In this document: positions 55,722 through 63,367 of the stretch, in pieces
Numbering within the stretch: position 1 is the stretch's first letter
How the letters are laid out: each line of letters starts with the position of its first letter
Assembly (NCBI RefSeq): GCF_009928525.1
Contig: NZ_JAABOK010000005.1
Span: 692 to 64,691, forward strand
DNA length: 64,000 nucleotides
Direction of reading: 5' to 3'
From: Chitinophaga solisilvae
GTDB taxonomy: Bacteria; Bacteroidota; Bacteroidia; Chitinophagales; Chitinophagaceae
The notes under the pieces: generated by a model
Databases searched by the model: none
Seen by the model: the letters and a program-made list of their open reading frames with translations, nothing else
Told to the model about the DNA's origin: nothing
Program-made: the position numbers and the translations under genes

Positions 55722-56789
55722 ATGAAACAGATATTACTACTGCTTACACTGGCGGGCGGTTGGCTGCTGACGGGCTGTAACCGGCCACCGGCGGCCGGCA
55801 AGGTGTGGTCCGGGGAAAAGGCTGCGCAATGGTATGCCGCACAGGGCTGGCTGCGTGGCTGCGATTTTATTCCAAGCACGGCAGTAAACCAGCTGGAAAT
55901 GTGGCAGGAAGCTACTTTTGATACCACTACCATCAGCCGGGAGCTGGGATATGCAGCCGCTATCGGTTTCAATTCAGTACGCGTTTACCTGCATCACGTG
56001 CCCTGGGTAACAGATGCTGCCGGTTTCCGCAGCAGGATCGGCGCCTACCTGTCTATCGCCCACCGGTATGGTATTTCCACCCTGTTCGTGTTTTTTGACG
56101 ACTGCTGGAACCGGGAGTACAGCGCAGGTCCGCAGCCGGCTCCGCGTCCCGGCGTACACAACTCCGGCTGGGTACAGGACCCCGGCGATGCCATACACCG
56201 GAATATAACGTTAACGGATACACTGGAGAGATATGTGAAGGATATACTGACACATTTCGGGCATGATAAAAGGGTATTACTGTGGGACCTGTATAATGAA
56301 CCAGGTAATGAAGGACATCGGGAGAAGAGCCTGCCGCTGCTGAAAAAGGTATTCCGCTGGGCCAGGGAGATAAATCCGGATCAGCCCGTGTCTGCAGGAT
56401 TGTGGAGCTGGAACCTGACGGAGTTCAACAGGTTCCAGGCAGAGAATTCAGATGTAATCACCTATCACAATTATGACAAGCCGGAGCAGCACAGGCAGAT
56501 TATTGATACACTCCGTAAGCTGGGGCGGCCGCTTATCTGTACAGAATATATGGCCCGTACAAATGGCAGCCGCTTTGATAATATTATGCCGATGCTGAAG
56601 GAGGAAAATATTGGCGCTTACAACTGGGGGCTGGTAGCGGGGAAAACCAATACCATTTATGCCTGGAGTACGCCCATGCCCGACGGCAAAGAGCCTCCGT
56701 TATGGTTTCACGATATTTTCAGGAAAGACGGTACTCCCTATAAAGAAGAAGAGGTACAGCTTATCCGGGAGCTGACCGGTAAGCGGTAA
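55722..56789 (+). CDS. GH5-like glycoside hydrolase lipoprotein
   Basis: A 355-residue lipoprotein (signal peptide, lipobox L-T-G-C with Cys19). The glycosidase barrel has both catalytic Glu in the expected places: LLWDLYNEPGN (acid/base) and LICTEYMAR (nucleophile). The Arg in VRVYLHHV and the Trp in YAWSTPMP also fit. Clan A, family 5 type. It should hydrolyse a beta-glycan at the cell surface, but the substrate cannot be called. The start is fixed by the signal. It is divergent from the acyltransferase gene. Confidence 0.88.
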   Translation: MKQILLLLTLAGGWLLTGCNRPPAAGKVWSGEKAAQWYAAQGWLRGCDFIPSTAVNQLEMWQEATFDTTTISRELGYAAAIGFNSVRVYLHHVPWVTDAAGFRSRIGAYLSIAHRYGISTLFVFFDDCWNREYSAGPQPAPRPGVHNSGWVQDPGDAIHRNITLTDTLERYVKDILTHFGHDKRVLLWDLYNEPGNEGHREKSLPLLKKVFRWAREINPDQPVSAGLWSWNLTEFNRFQAENSDVITYHNYDKPEQHRQIIDTLRKLGRPLICTEYMARTNGSRFDNIMPMLKEENIGAYNWGLVAGKTNTIYAWSTPMPDGKEPPLWFHDIFRKDGTPYKEEEVQLIRELTGKR

Positions 56790-57620
56790 TTACATGGAGA
56801 AGCCTTTGCCCAGTACTTCGTGCACTTCATGAATCACTACAAATGCTTCCGGATCGGCTTCCTGTACCAGCGCTTTAAGGCGCATGAGTTCCTGTTTGCC
56901 GATTACCACATACAGCACTTCCTTGGGCGTTTGCGTATAGGCGCCATGCCCGTGTAATACGGTGGCGCCGCGCTTCATTTCGCCGGTAATCTTCAGGGCA
57001 ATGTCGGCAGTATGCCGGGAAATAATGGTGATGGCGCGTTTGGTATTCAGACCGTCTACAATATAATCTACCGTTCTGGCGCCTATATACACGGCTATAA
57101 AGGTATACATGGTTTTTTCCAGGCCGATGATAAAGACGGATGCGGAAACAACCAGAATGTCAAGAATAAGCATGGATGTTCCCAGGCTCCAGCCCAGGTA
57201 TTTGTTGCACAGGCGGGCCAAAATAGCAGAGCCTCCGGTGGTTCCTCCGGAAAGAAATACCAGCCCGATACCTATACCTACCAGCAATCCTGCAAAGATG
57301 GCCGCCAGCAATGTACTGCTGGTGACGGAAGGCAGCTTGTTTTCTGTCAGATACAGGAAAAGGGAGCAGAAGACAATGCCGAGTATAGTATATAGCATCA
57401 CCCGCCTGTCCAGCAGCTTATAACCTATCACAATCAGGAAGGCGTTGATGATGATGTTGACCAGTCCGGGAGACCAGCCCAGGTAATAGTAGGTGATAAT
57501 GGTGATACCAATGACACCGCCTTCAGACAGTTTATTGGGGATAGCAAGATAGTTGATGCCTGCTGCAAAGATGAAGGTGCCTAAGATCAGCAGGAGTATA
57601 TTTTTCACATGAGACTTCAT
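56790..57620 (-). CDS. YitT family membrane protein
   Basis: A 276-residue protein with about five membrane helices in the first 180 residues, then a soluble DUF2179-type domain (about 200-270). Hallmarks are GGVIGITIITYYYLGWSPG near the start and FLSGGTTGGSAILARL (about 121-136). Function is unknown in general; the family is widespread. Its stop codon directly abuts the GH5-like gene stop. Confidence 0.9.
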   Translation of the reverse strand: MKSHVKNILLLILGTFIFAAGINYLAIPNKLSEGGVIGITIITYYYLGWSPGLVNIIINAFLIVIGYKLLDRRVMLYTILGIVFCSLFLYLTENKLPSVTSSTLLAAIFAGLLVGIGIGLVFLSGGTTGGSAILARLCNKYLGWSLGTSMLILDILVVSASVFIIGLEKTMYTFIAVYIGARTVDYIVDGLNTKRAITIISRHTADIALKITGEMKRGATVLHGHGAYTQTPKEVLYVVIGKQELMRLKALVQEADPEAFVVIHEVHEVLGKGFSM

Positions 57621-57638
57621 ACTGCAAAAATAATGGGG

Positions 57639-57716
57639 ATTTACGGATTTACGGATTTTTTGATTTACGGATTTATAGTAAAATCCCCCCGCTGCAGTAA
57701 TAAATCCGTCACAACG
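57639..57716. repeat. Family B-like palindromic remnant
   Basis: ACGGATTTACGGATTTTTTGATTTACGGATTTAT words (abbreviated) partly pair with TAATAAATCCGTCACAACG...AAATCAAAAAA. Centre contains CCGCTGCAG. It lies just upstream of the YitT gene and before the next promoter. Much decayed. Confidence 0.5.
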
Positions 57717-57741
57717 AAAATCAAAAAAATAAAAAAATTTA

Positions 57742-57790
57742 TTTGGTATTATTAAAACTCGATGTATATTTGTCTACCAATTCAGTAGAC
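57742..57790 (+). promoter_or_regulatory. Promoter with overlapping operator-like inverted repeat
   Basis: TTTG (57742-57745), 19 bases, TATATTTG (57765-57772) is an excellent Bacteroidota promoter. GTCTAC (57772-57777) and GTAGAC (57785-57790) form an inverted repeat with a seven-base spacer that overlaps the -7 box and start site. That is a good place for a repressor. A second hairpin, GGGAG-GCTCCC type, follows at about 57813-57832 in the leader. Confidence 0.65.
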
Positions 57791-57895
57791 TAATAGCGTC
57801 TGCTACACCAGGGAGTATAAAGCTCCCGGCATCCTTTGATCCACCAGCAAAGAGTTGCTGCCATTAATTAATCAACTGTGTAAATAATATACACT

Positions 57896-58009
57896 ATGAA
57901 CCGGCACACTTTCAACTGTGGACTGCGCACTCCGGCGCTCAATATAAAGATGCATCTTACCTGTTCCCGTTACATATCTGCGGCCCGTTACTGTTGTAGC
58001 GGCTGTTGA
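57896..58009 (+). CDS. Candidate Cys-rich leader peptide
   Basis: A 37-codon reading frame, with an internal start at 57950 that gives 19 codons. The C-terminus reads RYCCSGC just before the stop, and a further Cys lies at LTCSRY. It lies between the promoter with the inverted repeat and the substrate-binding protein gene 165 bases further on. A run of Cys codons next to a stop suggests translation-dependent control by cysteine or sulfur supply, as in Cys-rich leader peptides of other bacteria. No terminator hairpin was found between it and the next gene, so the mechanism is open. It is too short to prove by composition. Confidence 0.5.
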   Translation: MNRHTFNCGLRTPALNIKMHLTCSRYISAARYCCSGC

Positions 58010-58175
58010 TGGAAAGTCTTGCGTTCTGTAAGCTGTAAATAGAATGCCTGGTCCGGCTTGCGGGGATGGTATGCTGCGAATTTATTGGTGGTAAATTTTT
58101 CAGTAACATACCTACCCGCATCCTCCCGGCATTATTCAAGGAACAAATTTAATACTTCTCCCGAAAAGCATTGCC
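58010..58175. other. Leader between the Cys-rich peptide and the binding-protein gene
   Basis: No gene or clear terminator. GCCTGGTCCGGCTTGCGGGG and nearby words can form small stems, but none is convincing. Confidence 0.3.
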
Positions 58176-59048
58176 ATGAAAGCTATTGCCAGCATTATCC
58201 TCATATATGCCCTGCTGTGGACAGTTCCCGCGCTGGCGCAGAAAGATACTATAACGGTTACGGGTACACGCTTTGTTTTCCCCCTTGTACAGCAATGGAT
58301 AAACAGCTATACCAGGCAACATCCGGAGGTGATATTCCGGCTTGTTTCCCCACGTGATCCGGCCGCCAGGGAAGCCCTGGTACATATTTCCGCACAAAAA
58401 ACAAACGAGGCACAGCGCAGCGAAGACAACTACTATATTGAAGTTGCGCGCTATGCGCTGTTGCCCGTTGCCAACATAAAAAGCAGCTATGCCGGCAAAC
58501 CGCTTCCGGAAAAGGAACTGCGTGCACTCTATTTCGACAGGGAGCCGGCCAGCCAGCCATTGACTGTATATAACAGGAAAGAGAAATCCTGCGCACCGGT
58601 TACCTTTGCTGCCTTCTACGGCGCCGCCTTTGAAGATATTAAAGGAAAACAGGTGCCGGGAGATGACCAGCAACTGCTGAAAGCAGTACAGGAAGACCCT
58701 TCCGCCGTATCGTTCAATAATCCCGGTTTTATCTACGATCTCAGCAGCCGCCTCCCGGTGCGCGACATCGCGGTAATACCCCTGGACCTGAACAATAACG
58801 GCCGCCTCGATACAGATGAAAATTTCTACGGCAACCTGGACCAGCTGATTCAAAGACTGGAAACCGCACCCCCGGCAGGTATCCCGCTGGAGAATGTAAC
58901 GCTGTCCTATAAACGCCGGCTGGATACCAACCACCCCGCCCTGAAAGACTGGGTACATTATATTCAGTCCGCCGGCCGCCAACAGCTGCATGACTTCGGA
59001 TTTCTGCAGCTGCCCTCCCGTCAGACAGTACTTAACAAAGTATTATAA
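58176..59048 (+). CDS. PstS-like substrate-binding protein
   Basis: A 290-residue exported protein (signal peptide about 1-22). It begins with TITVTGTRFVFPLVQQWINSY, the pattern of phosphate/anion-binding proteins of the PstS type (GSSTV-like loop modified to GTRFV). The rest fits a type II periplasmic-binding fold. No ABC permease or ATPase is encoded beside it, so its transporter must lie elsewhere or it acts as a sensor. The leader peptide upstream hints at a sulfur-linked role, which is speculation. A terminator follows at 59307. Confidence 0.7.
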   Translation: MKAIASIILIYALLWTVPALAQKDTITVTGTRFVFPLVQQWINSYTRQHPEVIFRLVSPRDPAAREALVHISAQKTNEAQRSEDNYYIEVARYALLPVANIKSSYAGKPLPEKELRALYFDREPASQPLTVYNRKEKSCAPVTFAAFYGAAFEDIKGKQVPGDDQQLLKAVQEDPSAVSFNNPGFIYDLSSRLPVRDIAVIPLDLNNNGRLDTDENFYGNLDQLIQRLETAPPAGIPLENVTLSYKRRLDTNHPALKDWVHYIQSAGRQQLHDFGFLQLPSRQTVLNKVL

Positions 59049-59306
59049 ATAACGGTTGTGGACACACTTCACGAATGCAAACGGAAACTATAATCTTCGG
59101 TGCACAGGGGCGATGATTCCGGCAATACTGGTGGGTGTTAAAGGATACCGCCCCGGCTACCGGGGGTACTAACAATAACGACTATACGTAAAAAATATAA
59201 AAGGTATTAACTGGTTATAAAACGTTAACACCCGTACGATTTTCGGAAAGCCTAATTTATCAAAGGAACCACCTGCTTTCAGGTAAGGCTCCCAGTGCCA
59301 GCAAGT
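59049..59306 (+). other. Intergenic region with RNA-like structure
   Basis: No protein gene. GGGTGTTAA (59133-59141) pairs with TTAACACCC (59225-59233), enclosing CCCCGG (59151-59156) / CCGGGG (59160-59165). A further ACCTG-CAGGT hairpin precedes a clear terminator. It may be the 3' end of the previous mRNA or a small RNA. Confidence 0.35.
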
Positions 59307-59335
59307 CCCGACGCTCCGTCGGGGCTTCTTTTTTT
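59307..59335 (+). terminator. Terminator
   Basis: CCCGACG (59307-59313) and CGTCGGG (59317-59323), short loop, followed by a T-rich tail. It ends the transcript of the binding protein or the structured region. Confidence 0.85.
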
Positions 59336-59455
59336 AATTATGAATTACGAATTATGAATGATGAGTTACCGGGAAGATATAAGCGAATGATGTGATTATT
59401 ACTCGCTTAAATCTTCCCGGTAACTCATCATTCATAATTCGTAATTCATAATTAA
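59334..59455. repeat. Long intergenic palindrome, family A (copy 3)
   Basis: TTAATTATGAATTACGAATT... pairs with ...AATTCGTAATTCATAATTAA over about 50 bases. The centre contains GAAGATATAAGCGA and its complement. It stands between a terminator and the second tonB gene. Confidence 0.88.
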
Positions 59456-59520
59456 AAAAAAATTCCTTCTTTCTTATGGAAAACCATTTTCCTCTTCATC
59501 TGAATATAAAACACATTACT

Positions 59521-60366
59521 ATGGACTCAACTAAAATCTCCAACAGCAACTTCCTCGACATTCTGTTCGATGGTCGTAACAAAGATTATGGTGCCTATGA
59601 GTTACGTAACCGCTATGACAGGCGTGTCCGCAATGCCGTGATGGGTACTGCTTCTATTGTATTGGTTATGATCGGCGGCTATGTGGTCAGTAATCAGCTG
59701 CATGCGGCAGACCGGAATGACCACCCCGTATTAATTACCAAAGCAGTGGAGCTGGAGAACCTGCAGCCGCCTGCAGAAGAGCCGGTATTGCCTCCTCCGC
59801 CACCGGTAGAAAGCGCACCGCCGCCAGTTACTGCCAGCATTGATTTTGTGAAGCCTAAGATCGAACGGGACGCAGATGTGTCAGAAGAAGAAATGCCGCC
59901 GCGCATAGAAGAAACAGTAAACAAAGCCATCGGATTTGAGAACAGGGAAGGAGAACCTGGTGACGCTGACGAAGCACTGGTGGATCTTAAAGGATCAGGC
60001 AATGGTACCGTGGTGGAACCGCCTGTAACATCTCCGGATGACAAGGGCCCGTTGACATTCGTGGAAATGATGCCCGAATTCCCCGGCGGAGAAGCTGGGC
60101 TGATAAAGTACCTGAAAAACAGGTTACGCTATCCTTCCATGGCGCAGGAAAATGGTATTGAAGGTGCTGTATACGTGCAGTTTGTGGTGAACAGGGACGG
60201 CAGTATCAGCGATGTGAAAACTACCGGCGGAGCAAAAGGAGGAGGGCTGGAAGATGAAGCCAGACGTGTAGTGTCTGTGATGCCTAAGTGGAAACCAGGC
60301 AAACAAAACGGACAGGCCGTTGCCGTATTATACAGTCTCCCCATCAGGTTCGCCCTGGAACATTAA
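59521..60366 (+). CDS. tonB: Energy transducer TonB, second copy
   Basis: A 281-residue paralogue of the TonB at 8136. The start is the Met of MDSTKISNSNFLDILFDGRN, by alignment to that copy. An upstream in-frame Met is not used. A membrane helix spans about 39-58. A shorter proline-rich spacer follows (about 85-105), and the C-terminal TonB domain ends MPKWKPGKQNGQ. It is not accompanied by ExbB/ExbD here, so it must use the complex encoded at 5851-8088. A terminator follows. Confidence 0.95.
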   Translation: MDSTKISNSNFLDILFDGRNKDYGAYELRNRYDRRVRNAVMGTASIVLVMIGGYVVSNQLHAADRNDHPVLITKAVELENLQPPAEEPVLPPPPPVESAPPPVTASIDFVKPKIERDADVSEEEMPPRIEETVNKAIGFENREGEPGDADEALVDLKGSGNGTVVEPPVTSPDDKGPLTFVEMMPEFPGGEAGLIKYLKNRLRYPSMAQENGIEGAVYVQFVVNRDGSISDVKTTGGAKGGGLEDEARRVVSVMPKWKPGKQNGQAVAVLYSLPIRFALEH

Positions 60367-60446
60367 GCCGGCCTTTATCCATTTAACCGGAAAACACCTC
60401 GCATCAAAAAATAATTATTTCGCGCCCTTCTTATCCTGATACAATG

Positions 60447-60478
60447 ATCCCGGTCTGCTTTTGCGGCCGGGATTTTCT
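60447..60478 (+). terminator. Terminator after second tonB
   Basis: ATCCCGG (60447-60453) and CCGGGAT (60467-60473) with a 13-base loop, followed by TTTT. Confidence 0.85.
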
Positions 60479-60624
60479 TATTAGAAAATATTCAAACATT
60501 TTATTTTTCTGCGGGAAAATAATCAAAAATTAATGAGTTTGCTATATAAACAACTAAACAAAATAATTATTAATTTAACAGCCGCTTAGTTCTCTTCTTC
60601 AGCATTATAAACGGATGTATAAGT

Positions 60625-63204
60625 ATGGAAGCGCCGGTAAATAACTCATTACAGCAGTTCAAAAACCTTGTTGGTACAAAGTTTCAGCTGTATAATAGCC
60701 TCTTCACCAACCTCCCTTTCCACCGGGTGGAAAAGACGGGTATCTTTCTTTCCCTGTTCCTCCTCCATTGCGAGGAAGGGTATACCAAAGGAAACAGCCC
60801 TCAGGAAATCATGGATTCCTTCTTTGAACAATATACCACCTACCGGGAAGAGCAGCAGAAAACCGATCTGCTGTTCAGGTTTGTGCAATACGCTGAGAGG
60901 CAGGTAGTACTATTCGATGCCCTGGAAGATGCCGCATTCCGCTATATCCGTGACCTGCAGGGCGCGGGCACCCTGCGCCACCTGCAATCGGAAGTACTGC
61001 AGGAGCAGGCGCAGGAGCAGCTGAAGAAAAAGCTGGAGAACTTCTCCGTGCGGCTCGTGCTCACTGCGCACCCTACGCAGTTCTACCCCAGCGAAGTATT
61101 GGGTATCATTAACGATCTGGCAAAAGCCCTTGTGGAAGAGAACACCTCTGAGGTGAATATGTACCTGCAACAGCTGGGCAAAACGCCTTTCTTCAAAAAG
61201 GAAAAGCCCACCCCGTACGATGAAGCCATCAGCCTGGTCTGGTTCCTGGAGAATATTTTTTACCGCGCCGGCGGCCGTATCCTCTCATTCCTGAGAGCAC
61301 AGTTCCCCGGAGCTGTCAGCACTAACAATCCGGTACTGCGTATGGGCTTCTGGCCAGGGGGCGACCGCGACGGTAACCCCTTTGTCAATGCCGCCACCTC
61401 CGTAGAGGTAGCCGCCGCCCTGCGCGCCGCCATATTGAAATGTTACTTCCGCGAAGTACGTAACCTCAAACGCAGACTCACCTTCAAAGGTGTGGAAAAC
61501 GTGGTGGCTGCGCTGGAAGCGAAATTATCACGCAACCTCTTTACACCCGGCCATAAGGCCGATATCAGCCGCCAGGAAATCCTGGATACGCTGGCGGCTA
61601 TACGAAATACAATTATGGAGCGTCATAATGGGCTGTTTGCCCACCTGGTAGATAATCTCATCAGCAAGGTGGAGATTTTCGGATTGTATTTCGCCTCCCT
61701 GGACATCCGCCAGGACAGCTCCATACATGAAGCCCTGCTGGCGGAAGTCGCGCAGAAAACAGACGCCCTTCCCCGTAACTACCCGGAACTGGACGATGCC
61801 GACCGGATAGCGGCCCTGCTTCATATCAAAACGCCTGTCAGCCCTGAACAACTGGAAGTGCCCCTGCACCAGGACACCCTGAGAACGGTATCTGCCATCC
61901 GCCAGATACAGGATGCCAGCGGGGAAGAAGGCTGTAACCGGTATATTATCAGTCACAGTACCAGCGTACTGAATGTAATGGAAGTATACGGGCTGTTCCT
62001 GCTCAGCGGCTGGAAGCCGGAAGAGATAACGGTAGATATTGTCCCGCTTTTCGAAACCATCGACGACCTGCGTCATGCCGGGCAAGTCATGAAAGCACTG
62101 TATGAAAATACGGCCTACCGTGAACATCTGCGCCGCCGCAGCTGTAAACAGACCATCATGCTGGGTTTCTCAGATGGTACTAAAGATGGCGGCTACCTCA
62201 TGGCCAACTGGAGTATCTATAAAGCCAAGGAAGAACTGACGGCCATCTCCAAGCAATATGAGGTAGATGTGGTGTTCTTCGACGGCCGTGGCGGCCCACC
62301 TGCGCGTGGCGGTGGAAAAACGCACCAGTTCTACGCCTCCATGGGAAAGAATATCGCTAATCAGGAAATACAGCAAACCATACAGGGACAAACCATCAGC
62401 TCCAACTTCGGAACGGTGGATGCCGCCCAGTTCAATATGGAACAGCTGGTACATGCGGGTATCAGCAATGCCTTATTCTCCTCCAGGGAGGTAACGCTTA
62501 CCAGCGAGGAGGAAAATCTGCTGCAATCCCTTGCTGATGCAGGATATGAGGCTTACAATAAATTAAAGAACCATCCTTATTTCCTGGAATACCTGGATCA
62601 TGCCAGTCCGCTCCGCTATTACGCGGAAGCCAATATCGGCAGCCGGCCCAGCAAGCGGAACGCTTCTGCCAAACTGAACCTCAATGATCTGCGCGCAGTG
62701 CCCTATGTTGGCGCCTGGAGCCAGCTGAAACAGAATGTGCCCGGCTACTACGGCGTAGGCAGCGCCCTGCAGCAGATGGATCAGCAGGGCAAATGGGAAG
62801 CGCTCGTTCACCTTTACCAGCATTCCCTTTTCTTCAGAACCCTGCTGGATAATTGCGAAATGGCTATGAAAAAGAGCTATTTCCCGCTCACGGCCTACCT
62901 GGCAAAGCATCCGCAATATGGCGCCGTATGGCAGATGATCTATGACGAATTTGAACTCTCCAGAAAATACCTCCTGCGCCTTACCGGCGAATCAGACCTG
63001 ATGGAAGCCAGCCCTATCGATCAGCTGTCCATCCAGATGCGCGAAAGAATAGTACTGCCGCTGCTGACGACCCAACAATACGCACTTACCCGCATCCGCG
63101 AACTGGATGCAGATCCCAATAATGGCCATGGCCGCGAAACCTACGAGAAACTGATCATGCGCTGCTCATTCGGGATTATCAATGCGGGCAGAAACTCAGC
63201 ATAA
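60625..63204 (+). CDS. ppc: Phosphoenolpyruvate carboxylase
   Basis: An 859-residue cytoplasmic enzyme that makes oxaloacetate from PEP and bicarbonate and replenishes the TCA cycle. The first catalytic motif TAHPTQ has His149. A Lys-containing motif GFSDGTKDGG is at 514-523. The Gly-rich loop reads DGRGGPPARGGGK (553-565) instead of the usual GRGGSxGRGG type. The C-terminus is GRNSA rather than the classical RNTG. These variants occur in some Bacteroidota versions. Length is normal. A family A palindrome follows the stop. Confidence 0.93.
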   Translation: MEAPVNNSLQQFKNLVGTKFQLYNSLFTNLPFHRVEKTGIFLSLFLLHCEEGYTKGNSPQEIMDSFFEQYTTYREEQQKTDLLFRFVQYAERQVVLFDALEDAAFRYIRDLQGAGTLRHLQSEVLQEQAQEQLKKKLENFSVRLVLTAHPTQFYPSEVLGIINDLAKALVEENTSEVNMYLQQLGKTPFFKKEKPTPYDEAISLVWFLENIFYRAGGRILSFLRAQFPGAVSTNNPVLRMGFWPGGDRDGNPFVNAATSVEVAAALRAAILKCYFREVRNLKRRLTFKGVENVVAALEAKLSRNLFTPGHKADISRQEILDTLAAIRNTIMERHNGLFAHLVDNLISKVEIFGLYFASLDIRQDSSIHEALLAEVAQKTDALPRNYPELDDADRIAALLHIKTPVSPEQLEVPLHQDTLRTVSAIRQIQDASGEEGCNRYIISHSTSVLNVMEVYGLFLLSGWKPEEITVDIVPLFETIDDLRHAGQVMKALYENTAYREHLRRRSCKQTIMLGFSDGTKDGGYLMANWSIYKAKEELTAISKQYEVDVVFFDGRGGPPARGGGKTHQFYASMGKNIANQEIQQTIQGQTISSNFGTVDAAQFNMEQLVHAGISNALFSSREVTLTSEEENLLQSLADAGYEAYNKLKNHPYFLEYLDHASPLRYYAEANIGSRPSKRNASAKLNLNDLRAVPYVGAWSQLKQNVPGYYGVGSALQQMDQQGKWEALVHLYQHSLFFRTLLDNCEMAMKKSYFPLTAYLAKHPQYGAVWQMIYDEFELSRKYLLRLTGESDLMEASPIDQLSIQMRERIVLPLLTTQQYALTRIRELDADPNNGHGRETYEKLIMRCSFGIINAGRNSA

Positions 63205-63210
63205 TAAACC

Positions 63211-63322
63211 AATTACGAATTACGAATTACGAATGAAAGCGAAGATCAGAGCGGATTTCAATAGCATATTTACGCTTCGGTCCTCGCTTTCATTCGTAAT
63301 TCGCCATTCGTAATTCGTAATT
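63211..63322. repeat. Long intergenic palindrome, family A (copy 4)
   Basis: AATTACGAATTACGAATTAC... pairs with ...GTAATTCGTAATT over about 45 bases; arms contain AATGAAAGCGA / TCGCTTTCATT. It starts 7 bases after the ppc stop, ahead of the next gene. Confidence 0.88.
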
Positions 63323-63367
63323 TCCTACTTTTACATCTCCTTTTAGTAAGTATAACTACACTACAAT

